Below are positions 42,933-51,129 of a stretch of 64,000 bases of DNA, in pieces. Source of the DNA: Candidatus Gastranaerophilales bacterium (GTDB lineage: Bacteria; Cyanobacteriota; Vampirovibrionia; Gastranaerophilales; Gastranaerophilaceae); the NCBI GenBank assembly GCA_947594025.1, contig CANQDZ010000002.1, positions 62,001 through 126,000 on the forward strand, written 5' to 3'. The position numbers and the translations under genes were made by a program. The notes under the pieces were generated by a model. It was not told where the DNA came from, made no database searches, and worked only from the letters and a program-made list of their open reading frames with translations. Numbering within the stretch: position 1 is the stretch's first letter; every line of letters starts with the position of its first letter.

Positions 42933-43709
42933 ATGGGATTTAAAGGATTGCATAAAAAGGCGTTTTTGTTTGTATTTATGCCGTTTTTAGCATTATTTTT
43001 AAGCGGATGTATTACAGTTGATGAATATATCAGCATAGACAGAAAAGGTAACGTAAGGATAGAAGAATATACTAAAATCAGAAACGAAGCCATGCAAATG
43101 CTTGAAGAAGGCATAAATAACAGAATAGATGAATTAAATTCAAAAAAAGGCTCAAATTTCTACATGGAAAAAACAGTTGATGATACAAACACAACTGTTA
43201 AAATCACAAAAATAATTCATAATATTCAAAAAAATGATATAGATTTTCAGGATTTAACCATGAGCAATGTCGTAAAAGCTAAGGTTGACGGCGGCAGATT
43301 TGTTGATGCAGATAAAAGTTTTTTCCAAACAAAATACGACATAGATTTTGATGTTGTGCTTGCAGAGGACATAAATTATTTTGATACAAGTTTTACAATA
43401 AAAATACCTGTTTCAGCAGATAGCTGTAATTCTGTTTCATCAGATACAAAAAAACATGCCTATACTTGGACAATCACAAAACCGCGGCAAAATATTCAAC
43501 TAAGTTATACAACAATAAATATTTTGAATATTTTGCTTTGTATCATCCCGCTAATTCTTTTAATATCTGGCGGAGTTGTCATGGTTCTTAAAATAAAAAA
43601 TAAACCGTCTAAAGCAGAACTAAAAGCGGATGAAGCGGAAAAAGATAAAACATCCGAAGAAGAACAAAAAGCGGATGAACCCCAAAAAGATAAACCGTCT
43701 GAAGAATAA
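42933..43709 (+). CDS. Lipoprotein with C-terminal membrane helix (DUF3153-like)
   Basis: 258 aa. Lipobox FLSGC (Cys near residue 26) after a hydrophobic leader. The periplasmic part (TVDEYISIDRKGNVRIEEY, FTIKIPVSAD) resembles the beta domain found in cyanobacterial DUF3153 proteins. A membrane helix near 200-222 (ILLCIIPLILLISGGVVMVL) is followed by a charged tail with two copies of KADExxKDKxSEE. A lipid anchor plus a membrane helix is an uncommon topology. AGGAGA site. Confidence 0.72.
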   Translation: MGFKGLHKKAFLFVFMPFLALFLSGCITVDEYISIDRKGNVRIEEYTKIRNEAMQMLEEGINNRIDELNSKKGSNFYMEKTVDDTNTTVKITKIIHNIQKNDIDFQDLTMSNVVKAKVDGGRFVDADKSFFQTKYDIDFDVVLAEDINYFDTSFTIKIPVSADSCNSVSSDTKKHAYTWTITKPRQNIQLSYTTINILNILLCIIPLILLISGGVVMVLKIKNKPSKAELKADEAEKDKTSEEEQKADEPQKDKPSEE

Positions 43710-43733
43710 ATTAAAAAGAATATCAAAATTTGA

Positions 43734-43924
43734 TTTAAACAAAAACGGAAAATGTATATAATGGGATAAAGTTTGAACTTTTCGCGAAAGAATTTATTAA
43801 AAAATTAAATGAACTCTAAAGACTTTTGCTCTCGGATAAAGTTTGCGTGATTGTTAAAGCTCGCTTGAACTCTTAATATTCAATAATGACAATAAAAAAG
43901 ACCTTTTTAAAAGGTCTTTTTTTA
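43734..43924 (+). ncRNA. Candidate small RNA with promoter and terminator
   Basis: TTTAAA (43734-43739), 17-bp spacer and TATAAT (43757-43762) lie in a region without a convincing ORF; a terminator follows at 43894-43924. A transcript of about 155 nt would result. GGATAAAGTTTG occurs twice inside (near 43763 and 43834). The terminator may instead serve the upstream lipoprotein gene. Confidence 0.3.
43894..43924. terminator. Bidirectional terminator
   Basis: AAAAAAGACC/GGTCTTTTTT stem with a T/A-rich loop. It serves the tRNA-Leu on the minus strand and whatever is transcribed on the plus strand. Confidence 0.85.
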
Positions 43925-43928
43925 AAAA

Positions 43929-44009
43929 TGTCGTAAGGGGGACTTGAACCCCCATGGATTTCTCCACACGCCCCTCAAACGTGCGCGTCTACCGTTCCGC
44001 CACTACGAC
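43929..44009 (-). tRNA. tRNA-Leu (GAG)
   Basis: 81 nt without encoded CCA. Acceptor GTCGTAG pairs with TTACGAC (last pair G-T); anticodon stem CACGT/GCGTG with loop TTGAGGG gives GAG. Long variable arm (GTGGAGAAATCCAT) fits the class II tRNA-Leu. Confidence 0.95.
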
Positions 44010-44048
44010 ACGATAATACATACATCATCTTATCTATTCAATTTTCAA
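43999..44048. repeat. 50-bp direct repeat, copy 1 (tRNA-Leu 5' end and promoter)
   Basis: Identical to 44133-44182. It covers the first 11 nt of tRNA-Leu (43999-44009) and 39 bp upstream, including a minus-strand TATTAT. Confidence 0.95.
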
Positions 44049-44132
44049 TTTTCATCGGTCTGCGCGGCGGATGTTCCCTCAAGGGGAACCCTCTCGGGAA
44101 AACGATTTTTAATCGTTTCCCTTCGGCAGAGT
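44049..44132. other. 84-bp structured segment between two 50-bp repeats
   Basis: Contains two strong hairpins: GTTCCC/GGGAAC at 44073-44089, and GGGAAAACGAT/ATCGTTTCCC (one bulged base) at 44096-44121. TCTGC/GCAGA near the ends could close a three-way fold. No ORF. Possibly a palindromic element or a structured RNA. Confidence 0.6.
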
Positions 44133-44182
44133 GCCACTACGACACGATAATACATACATCATCTTATCTATTCAATTTTCAA
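44133..44182. repeat. 50-bp direct repeat, copy 2
   Basis: Second copy of 43999-44048; the tRNA sequence stops after its 11th base and continues into the structured segment. Confidence 0.95.
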
Positions 44183-44224
44183 CCGATGACCTTAGTCAAC
44201 TTTTTTCAGAGTTTTGTTTGAACC

Positions 44225-44269
44225 TATAAAAGTAAAGTCGGGTTGTTATAATCCGGCTTTACTTTTATA
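44225..44269. terminator. fabF terminator
   Basis: 17-bp stem TATAAAAGTAAAGTCGG against its complement with one G-T pair; 10-nt loop; lies 8 bp past the fabF stop. Confidence 0.85.
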
Positions 44270-44276
44270 TAATTAT

Positions 44277-45530
44277 CTAATCTTGATATTTCTTTATAAT
44301 AATACTTGCATTATGACCGCCAAATCCAAATGAATTTGAAAGCGCATAATTAACTTCTGCCCTGACTGCTTTATTTGGAACGTAATCTAAATCCGCCGTC
44401 TTAGGATCTCTGTTATCCAAGTTAATTGTAGGAGGGACTATTCCTTCATTTATTGCCATAATACAAGCTATGGCTTCAATTGCTCCTGTCGCGCCAAGGA
44501 AGTGACCATGCATGCTTTTTGTTGATGAAACTTTTAGTTTTTTGTTTGTATTTCTATCGCCAAAAACTCTTGCAATGGCATTTGATTCTGCAATGTCGCC
44601 AAGCCCCGTGCTTGTACCGTGTGCGTTAATATAGTCAACATCTTTCGGTTCAATGCCGGCATCTCTAAGTGCAAACTCCATAGCATGCTCCGCACCTGCA
44701 CCTGACGGGTCAGGAGCAACGATGTCATAAGCATCTGCAGTTTGACCGTAGCCTACAACTTCCGCGTATATTTTAGCACCGCGTTTTTTGGCATGTTCAA
44801 GTTCTTCAAGCACCAAGATACCTGAACCCTCTGACATAACAAAACCGTCCCTGTCTATATCAAAAGGACGTGATGCTTTTTGAGGTTCGTCATTTCTTCT
44901 TGAAAGCGCTCTCAAGCTTGAAAAAGCGCCTATACCTATTTTTGTAACAACTGCTTCCGCACCGCCCGTAATCATAACATCAGCTTCGCCGTATTGAATG
45001 GATCTCATCGCATCGCCTATTGCGTGATTTGACGTTGCACAAGCGCTTGAAACGCCTTTATTTATTCCTTTAAAACCATATTTAATTGAAACTCGGCCTG
45101 ATACCATATCTGCAATTAACATGGGAATTGTAAACGGTGAACATTTTGTAGGTCCTTTGTCAAGGATATTTTGGAATTGTTTTTCAAATGTATCAAAACC
45201 GCCAACGCCTGAACCTACAAGAACGCCGTATTTATATGGGTCTTCAAGATTTTCTGTATCAATTTTTGAATCTTTAACGGCTTCTTCCGCCGCAACCATA
45301 GCAAGCTGATTGTATCTGTCCATTCTTTTTGCTTCTTTTGGGTCGATAAGATGCATATCATCAAAATCTGCAATTTCACCCGCAAAAGTAACGGCTTGTC
45401 CTTCATGAGAAATTCTTTTAACTGTTGCTATTGCACTTTTGCCTTCTTTAAGGGCGCTCCATAAAGTTTGAGCTCCTACGCCGTATGGTGTTATTGCTCC
45501 AATTCCTGTAATAACTACTCTTCTTTTCAT
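44277..45530 (-). CDS. fabF: 3-oxoacyl-ACP synthase II (KASII)
   Basis: Chain-elongating condensing enzyme of fatty-acid synthesis. 417 aa from the ATG at 45530 (GAGGAA site), which begins MKRRVVITGIGAITP as in all FabF; the longer frame from 45563 has no site. Catalytic Cys in SSACATSNHA near 165, His in NAHGTSTGLGD near 305 and STKSMHGHFLGATG near 340. Directly downstream of acpP. Confidence 0.97.
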   Translation of the reverse strand: MKRRVVITGIGAITPYGVGAQTLWSALKEGKSAIATVKRISHEGQAVTFAGEIADFDDMHLIDPKEAKRMDRYNQLAMVAAEEAVKDSKIDTENLEDPYKYGVLVGSGVGGFDTFEKQFQNILDKGPTKCSPFTIPMLIADMVSGRVSIKYGFKGINKGVSSACATSNHAIGDAMRSIQYGEADVMITGGAEAVVTKIGIGAFSSLRALSRRNDEPQKASRPFDIDRDGFVMSEGSGILVLEELEHAKKRGAKIYAEVVGYGQTADAYDIVAPDPSGAGAEHAMEFALRDAGIEPKDVDYINAHGTSTGLGDIAESNAIARVFGDRNTNKKLKVSSTKSMHGHFLGATGAIEAIACIMAINEGIVPPTINLDNRDPKTADLDYVPNKAVRAEVNYALSNSFGFGGHNASIIIKKYQD

Positions 45531-45623
45531 AAATTTTTCCTCAATAATAAATACTTGCAACAAAAGCTAAAGATACAAGTCATAAAGCTTTCCGTTGCAA
45601 GTATTAAATTTTAATTACCCAGA

Positions 45624-45854
45624 TTATGAGTGAGCATCTATGTAGTCAACAGCATCTTGTACAGTTGCAATTTTTTCAGCTTCTTCATCAGGAATTTCAC
45701 ATCCGAATTCTTCTTCAAAAGCCATTACCAATTCAACTGTATCTAATGAATCAGCACCAAGATCAGCCGTGAAGCTTGCTTGTGGTGTAACTAGAGCTTC
45801 TTCGATACTAAGTTGATCTACAACTACTTTTTTTACTCTTTCTAATGTACTCAT
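45624..45854 (-). CDS. acpP: Acyl carrier protein
   Basis: 76 aa from the ATG at 45854 (GAGGAA site). The phosphopantetheine attachment Ser is in [11 protein letters not shown] near residue 37. Acidic, typical ACP. acpP-fabF is a two-gene operon driven by the promoter at 45899-45926. Confidence 0.97.
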   Translation of the reverse strand: MSTLERVKKVVVDQLSIEEALVTPQASFTADLGADSLDTVELVMAFEEEFGCEIPDEEAEKIATVQDAVDYIDAHS

Positions 45855-45898
45855 TGATTTTTTCCTCACTATTTAATTAAATACTAATTGATGTCTCT

Positions 45899-45926
45899 AT
45901 TATACAGACTAAATAAAAAATTGCAA
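45899..45926 (-). promoter_or_regulatory. acpP-fabF promoter
   Basis: TTGCAA (45926-45921), 16-bp spacer, TATAAT (45904-45899) on the minus strand, 45 bp before the acpP ATG. I see no FapR-like operator. Confidence 0.65.
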
Positions 45927-46063
45927 ATATCTTCACAATTAGTCATTTTTTTTGATTTTGACCACTCAAAAATTAGAAAAATATTAAAACATGCTTGCAT
46001 TTCAATTTTGCTTGTGTTTTTATATTATTAAAGATTTGAAACAGAAGAAAAGGACTAAAAGAA

Positions 46064-46450
46064 GTGGTAAAAATCAGACTAAAAAGATTGGGATATAAGA
46101 AAAACCCGTCATATCGTATAATTGTAATTGATTCTCGTGAAAAACGCGAGGGTAAACCTATTGAAGAATTAGGTTATTACAATCCGAAAACAAAAGAAAT
46201 GAAATTAAACAAAAAATCAGCGGAAAACTGGGTTAAAAACGGAGCGCAAGTTTCTGAAACGGTTTCTTATCTGATTGCAAACTGCAATGATGACGGTTCT
46301 TTAAACTATAAGAAGAAAGAAACGGTAAAACTTTCAAGAAAAGCACAAGAAAAAGCTAAGGCGGAAGCTGAAGCAACAACTAAAGAAGAAACAACAGCTG
46401 ACGAAGCACAAGCGGCGGCCGCCGAAGGTGCTGATGAGGCCGGTGTATAA
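46064..46450 (+). CDS. rpsP: 30S ribosomal protein S16 with C-terminal extension
   Basis: 128 aa, GTG start. The S16 core is residues 1-85 (VKIRLKRLGYKKNPSYRIIVIDSR in two parts, IEELGYYNPKT). Residues about 90-128 are an Ala/Glu/Thr-rich tail (AKAEAEATTKEE) beyond the usual length of about 80-90. No trmD or rimM follows, unlike the common rpsP operon. Confidence 0.95.
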   Translation: MVKIRLKRLGYKKNPSYRIIVIDSREKREGKPIEELGYYNPKTKEMKLNKKSAENWVKNGAQVSETVSYLIANCNDDGSLNYKKKETVKLSRKAQEKAKAEAEATTKEETTADEAQAAAAEGADEAGV

Positions 46451-46471
46451 ATTTCAAAAGAACACTTTATA

Positions 46472-46505
46472 AAAGCCTCGAAGGAATTTGAGGCTTCTTT
46501 TTTTA
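46472..46505 (+). terminator. rpsP terminator
   Basis: Stem AAGCCTC/GAGGCTT, loop of 10 nt, T-run. Confidence 0.88.
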
Positions 46506-46614
46506 CTTAAATGTTAGGAATAGAAAAATGAAAGATAGTATTTATTTGGGTTTTCGAGCGAGCATGTTCTAATTTCAAAATTACTTAAGACACGATAAAC
46601 AAAAAGGAGAAATT

Positions 46615-47808
46615 ATGAACAAAACATGCTCAATAAATATAAGACCGTCAGATAAAGTAACAAAGTTACCAAAATATATTTTTGCGGAACTTGACGAATG
46701 GAAAGAAGAAGCAAGGGAAAAAGGGGCTGACCTTATCGACTTGGGTATAGGAAATCCTGACGGAGCAACTCCAAGACCGGTTGTTGAAGCTGCGCTTAAA
46801 GCAATTCAAAATCCCGTATCTCACGGTTATCCGAGTTTTAAGGGCAAAATTGAATTAAGAGAAGCAATTGCTGACTGGGTAAAAAGAAGATATAACGTTG
46901 AGGTTAATCCTAAGACCGAAATTCAAACTCTTATCGGCGAGAAAGAAGGACTTGCAAATGTCGCTATGGCATTTACAAATCCGGGTGACATAAACATTGT
47001 GCCTGACCCGTATTATCCCGTTTTATCTCGCGGTACTTGGGTTGCAAGCGGTGAAATTTATCATGTTCCGTTGACAGATGAAAATAACTATTTACCCGAT
47101 TTAGATTCAATTCCGATTTCTGTCGCAAAAAGAGCAAAAATGTTTATAATTAACTACCCTAATAACCCTACAGGCGCAACGGCACCAAGAGAATTTTTAG
47201 AAAAATTGGTTGAATTTTGCAGAAAATACAACATACTTTTGATTTCAGATTTAGCTTACGGCGAGGTTTGTTATGATAACTATCGCCCTTTAAGCATATT
47301 TTCAATTGAAGGTGCTAAAGACGTGGCAATGGAATTTCATTCATTCTCAAAAACATTTAACATGGCAGGCTGGCGCGTGGGTTTTGCCTGCGGTAAAAAA
47401 GAATTTATTGATGCTCTTTCTGCCATGAAAAACAATCTTGATTACGGTACATCAACAATTGTGCAAGATGCTGCGATTGAAGCATTAAATATGCCGTATT
47501 CTTATGTTCAGGAAATTATGGACGGATATAACGCTCGCCGCGAGATTGTGGCTCAAGGCTTTAATAAACTCGGCTGGAAAATGAAAAGAAGTTCAGCAAC
47601 AATGTATTTTTGGCTAAAAGTGCCAAAGGGTTATACTTCAAAAGAATTCTGCAAGTACGTTATTGATAAAACAGGCGTTGTATTTACACCTGGAATTGCA
47701 TTTGGTGATATGAGCGATGACCATTTCAGAGTTTCTATTGTACAGCCTCCGGAAAGATTAAAAGAAGCATTTCAAAGACTTCAAAATGCGGGAATAAGAT
47801 ACGAATAA
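46615..47808 (+). CDS. Class I PLP aminotransferase, LL-diaminopimelate aminotransferase-like
   Basis: 397 aa. PLP Lys in SFSKTFNMAGWRVGF near 245, the Asn/Asp/Tyr set in NYPNNPTGA near 180 and ISDLAYGE near 214. The N-terminal DLGIGNPDGATP is typical of DapL and AlaC-type enzymes. With dapF in the same window, a role in the DapL route to LL-diaminopimelate is plausible. Alanine or aspartate transamination cannot be excluded. AAGGAG site. Confidence 0.85.
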   Translation: MNKTCSINIRPSDKVTKLPKYIFAELDEWKEEAREKGADLIDLGIGNPDGATPRPVVEAALKAIQNPVSHGYPSFKGKIELREAIADWVKRRYNVEVNPKTEIQTLIGEKEGLANVAMAFTNPGDINIVPDPYYPVLSRGTWVASGEIYHVPLTDENNYLPDLDSIPISVAKRAKMFIINYPNNPTGATAPREFLEKLVEFCRKYNILLISDLAYGEVCYDNYRPLSIFSIEGAKDVAMEFHSFSKTFNMAGWRVGFACGKKEFIDALSAMKNNLDYGTSTIVQDAAIEALNMPYSYVQEIMDGYNARREIVAQGFNKLGWKMKRSSATMYFWLKVPKGYTSKEFCKYVIDKTGVVFTPGIAFGDMSDDHFRVSIVQPPERLKEAFQRLQNAGIRYE

Positions 47809-47815
47809 CTTTAAA

Positions 47816-47844
47816 TTGTCTACTTTTAATAAAAATGGTATAAT
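47816..47844 (+). promoter_or_regulatory. Promoter of the Flp-type pilin gene
   Basis: TTGTCT (47816-47821), 17-bp spacer, TATAAT (47839-47844), 22 bp before the ATG. Confidence 0.6.
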
Positions 47845-47865
47845 TAAAACAAAGGAGTTTGAGTT

Positions 47866-48024
47866 ATGAAAACAAAAAAAGGACAAAGTTTGGTAGAATA
47901 TGCTCTAATTTTGGCTCTTATGACTCTTATTGTAATTACGGTTTTAAGTTTTATAAGTAAAAAAATGGGTTCCGTTTTTCAAGATACAAGCACTGAAACA
48001 GAAATTCAAAATATTGCAAAGTAA
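47866..48024 (+). CDS. Flp-type (class III signal) small pilin
   Basis: 52 aa with a strong AAGGAG site. A short basic leader KTKKGQ precedes SLVEYALILALMTLIVITV: Glu at +5 after the Gly is the prepilin-peptidase mark, and the single hydrophobic helix is the pilin core. The tail is about 20 residues. Flp pilins build Tad pili. No Tad genes are in the window, so the assembly machinery lies elsewhere or is absent. Confidence 0.85.
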   Translation: MKTKKGQSLVEYALILALMTLIVITVLSFISKKMGSVFQDTSTETEIQNIAK

Positions 48025-48025
48025 A

Positions 48026-48751
48026 CTAGCCCACCATTTTTTTGAAGTTAATTAAATCCTCTCGGGTATCTATACCTATGGGGTTAAGTTCCGTTATTGA
48101 AACTTTTATTTTCATTCCGTTTGAAAGTGCGCGCAGCTGTTCAAGGCTTTCTGCCTTTTCAATGTCCGATTGAGGAAGGGATGTTAACTTTTTAAGAGAT
48201 TTTTTTGTGTATCCGTACAGACCGATGTGCCCATATGTTTTTGCGGTATTCTTATTCCTTTCATAAGGTATAGGAGAACGCGAAAAATAAAGAGCATTAA
48301 AATTATTATCAAAAACGCACTTAACGCAATTTGGGTCTTGAATTTGTTTATCATCTTTTAATTCTCTAACCAACGTAGAGATATCACAATCACCATCCAT
48401 AACAGTCTTTAGTACTATATCGATAATTTCAGGTGTGACGGAGGGCTCATCTCCTTGAAGATTGAGGATGTACTTAAATTCATCATGACGGGACGCAACC
48501 TCCATAATTCTGTCAGAACCGCATTTATGGTCAGGACTCGTCATTTCAACTTCCGCACCGAATGATTTTGCCTTTTTATAAATTTCTTTATGATCCGTTG
48601 CGATAATCACTCTTGTTGCATACTTTGACTGTATTGCTTTTTCCCAAACCCATTGAATAACGGGTTTTCCCTTAACATCAGCTAAAACTTTTGCATTAAG
48701 TCTTGTTGATGCGTATCTTGCAGGTATTAAAATCGCAGCTTCATCTTTCAT
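48026..48751 (-). CDS. kdsB: CMP-Kdo synthetase
   Basis: Activates Kdo with CTP for LPS synthesis. 241 aa with IPARYASTRLNAKVLAD at the N-terminus, VIIATDHKEIYKKA near 48, NLQGDEPSV near 98, SRSPIPYERN near 150 and a C-terminal IDTREDL. It supplies WaaA. Convergent with the Flp pilin, 1 bp apart. Confidence 0.96.
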   Translation of the reverse strand: MKDEAAILIPARYASTRLNAKVLADVKGKPVIQWVWEKAIQSKYATRVIIATDHKEIYKKAKSFGAEVEMTSPDHKCGSDRIMEVASRHDEFKYILNLQGDEPSVTPEIIDIVLKTVMDGDCDISTLVRELKDDKQIQDPNCVKCVFDNNFNALYFSRSPIPYERNKNTAKTYGHIGLYGYTKKSLKKLTSLPQSDIEKAESLEQLRALSNGMKIKVSITELNPIGIDTREDLINFKKMVG

Positions 48752-48757
48752 ACTTTA

Positions 48758-48763
48758 ATTATA
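48758..48763 (-). promoter_or_regulatory. -10 element of kdsB (leaderless)
   Basis: TATAAT on the minus strand ends exactly 7 nt before the A of the ATG at 48751; no ribosome binding site. Confidence 0.45.
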
Positions 48764-48838
48764 TATCAAATAAATTTTGACTTTGAAATTATTTTCTAAA
48801 GGAGCAAAGCGAAGTTTTTTATCCCCCTGCCGCCGCAT

Positions 48839-48870
48839 TAAAAAAGCAAGAGACTTGAAACGCTCTTGCT
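48839..48870 (-). terminator. Terminator after the CAU tRNA
   Basis: AGCAAGAG/CTCTTGCT stem with 10-nt loop, T-run on the minus strand. Confidence 0.85.
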
Positions 48871-48886
48871 ATCCTGATTTTAAATT

Positions 48887-48958
48887 TGGGCCCGGGGGGA
48901 TTCGAACCCGCGACCAAGGGATTATGAGTCCCCTGCTCTACCGCTGAGCTACAGGCCC
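48887..48958 (-). tRNA. tRNA with CAU anticodon (Met elongator or Ile2)
   Basis: 72 nt, no encoded CCA. Acceptor GGGCCTG/CGGGCCC, anticodon stem GGGGA/TCCCT with loop CTCATAA. G1-C72 pairing excludes the initiator. Sequence alone does not separate elongator Met from lysidine-modified Ile. Confidence 0.93.
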
Positions 48959-49010
48959 TTTTTAGTCTGTATGTTAAAATTAACACAAAATAATTTTTCC
49001 GTCAATTTAT

Positions 49011-50303
49011 TTAAGGCGTTTGGTATTCAATCTCTTTTAATATTTTACTGTTTGGAAAAATACTTAATCCCGTCCGTAAAATTTCATTTGCGCTGTTTGT
49101 ATCTCCCAGTTTAAAAAATATTTCGCTTGCTTCCTTGTAATAATTTGGATTTTTTGCATTTTTTATGGCAGTTAAAATGTAGTCAATTCCTTCTTGATTT
49201 CTTGATAAATCTTCGCTTAAAAGAGCAAGATAATAATAAATTTCAGCATTATCAGGTGTTGAATTTAAGGCTTTTCTGCAATTTATTATCGCTTCATTTG
49301 TGTTTTTATTTTCCACATATATTTTTATAAGCTCTAAATATCCTTCAACAAAGCTTTTATCAAGAGATGTTGCCTGCTTGAAATTTAAAATCGCATTTTC
49401 TAAATCGCCATTATCTTTATAATATTTTCCAAGCTGATAATAAACATATTTATCATTTGGATTGATTGAAATTGCCTGTTTCAGATAGCTTTCTTCCTTT
49501 TTTTTATTTGTTTTTGCAAGATTTCTGTATATTGAAGTGTCGCTGCCGTTATTTGAAAGTGCCTTTTTAAAATAATTGTTTGCGGTTTTTATGTCATTTT
49601 CCATTAAATAGATATTCCCTATATTATTTAATGCTTTGTAATTTTTAGGGTTTATTTTAAGTGCAAGATTAAAGTTTTCTTTCGCCTTATTATTTTCGCC
49701 TATATAAAAATACTGAAGCCCTTTGGAATTATAGTAATTGTCATTAAATTTCGGCAGTTCTTTGATTTCAAGCATGACTGCCCAGTCGGAATTAAGATAA
49801 GAAGAATCTTGTTCTAAGACATGTAAAAAACTTTGATAAGAAGCCTCCTTGTTTTTGAGTTTAAGATAAATTTCGGTTTTTAAAAGGTAAGCCTCTTTAT
49901 TATTTGGGTCTATTTCATTAGTTAAATCGGCATATTCAAGGGCAGATTTTAAATTATTATCTTCAAGAAACATCTTTGCCATGTCAAGATAATCTTCAAT
50001 AGGCAGATTTTGGACATCGGGCGCTATTTGAAAATCACTTATATCGTTAGTTAAATTATACGATTTTTCAAGGTTATATTTTGATTTTAAAAGATTATTT
50101 TCATCTTTATAAATAAGTCCCAAATAATAAAATCCCAGAGGGTCGTTTGGGAAAATTTTTGTATAATCTTCAAAAAATAATTTTGCAGATGTTCTTTCTT
50201 GTTCTTTATACAGCTTTATTCCGTCTTCTATATTCCAATTATCTCCAAAGCATAAGGGAGATAATGTAAGCATAAAAGATAGAAATAAAATTACTCTTTT
50301 CAT
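49011..50303 (-). CDS. Exported TPR protein
   Basis: 430 aa with a signal peptide (KRVILFLSFMLTLSPLCFG). Nearly the whole mature protein is TPR units (GFYYLGLIYKDENN, YKALNNIGNIYLMEN, YVYYQLGKYYKDNGD, AEIYYYLALLSEDLS). It lies in the periplasm or outer envelope and probably scaffolds a complex. It overlaps tmk by 4 bp. Confidence 0.85.
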   Translation of the reverse strand: MKRVILFLSFMLTLSPLCFGDNWNIEDGIKLYKEQERTSAKLFFEDYTKIFPNDPLGFYYLGLIYKDENNLLKSKYNLEKSYNLTNDISDFQIAPDVQNLPIEDYLDMAKMFLEDNNLKSALEYADLTNEIDPNNKEAYLLKTEIYLKLKNKEASYQSFLHVLEQDSSYLNSDWAVMLEIKELPKFNDNYYNSKGLQYFYIGENNKAKENFNLALKINPKNYKALNNIGNIYLMENDIKTANNYFKKALSNNGSDTSIYRNLAKTNKKKEESYLKQAISINPNDKYVYYQLGKYYKDNGDLENAILNFKQATSLDKSFVEGYLELIKIYVENKNTNEAIINCRKALNSTPDNAEIYYYLALLSEDLSRNQEGIDYILTAIKNAKNPNYYKEASEIFFKLGDTNSANEILRTGLSIFPNSKILKEIEYQTP

Positions 50304-50911
50304 TTATTTAAAAATCCCAAAATTATTGCCTTAGTTTGTTCAAAAACTTCATCAATACTTTTGCTTGCATCAACAACCTTTATGCGGTCAGGTTCATTTT
50401 CCGCCATTTTAAGATAGCCAAATCTTATCTTTTTATAGAATTCAATTCCCTCACTTTCAAGACGGTCTTTTTCTTTTCCTACGCGTGTTTGAGCCGTTTC
50501 GCTATCAACATCAAACACTATTGTTAAGTCAGGTTTAAAAGAATTTGTTGCAATATCATTCAGGTAATTCAATTTTTCAACGGAAACTCCCCTGCCATAT
50601 CCTTGATAAGCAACGGTTGAATCCGTATATCTGTCACAAAGAACAATCTTGCCTTCTTTTAAGGACGGCTTTATAAAGTTTTGAACATGTTGAGCTCTGT
50701 CTGCCAAATACAAAAATGTTTCGCATTCATCTGCAACGGGACCTTCATAATGAAGTAAAATCTTTCTGAGTTCAACACCTAAAGGGGTGGCGCCGGGTTC
50801 TCTCGTTGTTACGTTTTCAATATTCATATCGGTTAACATTTTTGAAATATTATTTAACTGAGTTGTTTTGCCGCAGCCGTCAGCGCCTTCAAATGTAATA
50901 AAATAGCTCAC
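50300..50911 (-). CDS. tmk: Thymidylate kinase
   Basis: Makes dTDP from dTMP. 203 aa from the GTG at 50911, chosen for its AAAGGGG site and because family proteins start just before FITFEGADGCGKTTQ; a longer ATG frame (50950) lacks a site. P-loop GADGCGKT near 10-17, DRYTDSTVAYQGYGRG near 95 and LVxxDxE-type Asp. Confidence 0.95.
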   Translation of the reverse strand: MSYFITFEGADGCGKTTQLNNISKMLTDMNIENVTTREPGATPLGVELRKILLHYEGPVADECETFLYLADRAQHVQNFIKPSLKEGKIVLCDRYTDSTVAYQGYGRGVSVEKLNYLNDIATNSFKPDLTIVFDVDSETAQTRVGKEKDRLESEGIEFYKKIRFGYLKMAENEPDRIKVVDASKSIDEVFEQTKAIILGFLNK

Positions 50912-51129
50912 TTTCTTGCCCCTTTCTATCCTATTGTAACATAATCTCATCTAAAACGTCCATTTAATATAAACAGTATTTTCAAGCTTAAAAAAATATT
51001 GTATAATTTAAACGAATAAAAACGTAACATTTTCGTAACATTTGTGTTTAAAATGTCATTTTTTTTATTCACGGTACTTAAATATATAGGAAAGCATGTT
51101 AGTGTAAAATAAGTGAAGGAAACTAAGCA

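Noticed and set aside
44049-44132. An insertion sequence or integrated element beside tRNA-Leu
   Set aside because: No transposase or integrase is near, the segment is only 84 bp and the flanking repeat is 50 bp, too long for a usual target duplication.
45531-45563. Longer fabF start
   Set aside because: The extension has no ribosome binding site and no counterpart in the family; the ATG at 45530 has both.
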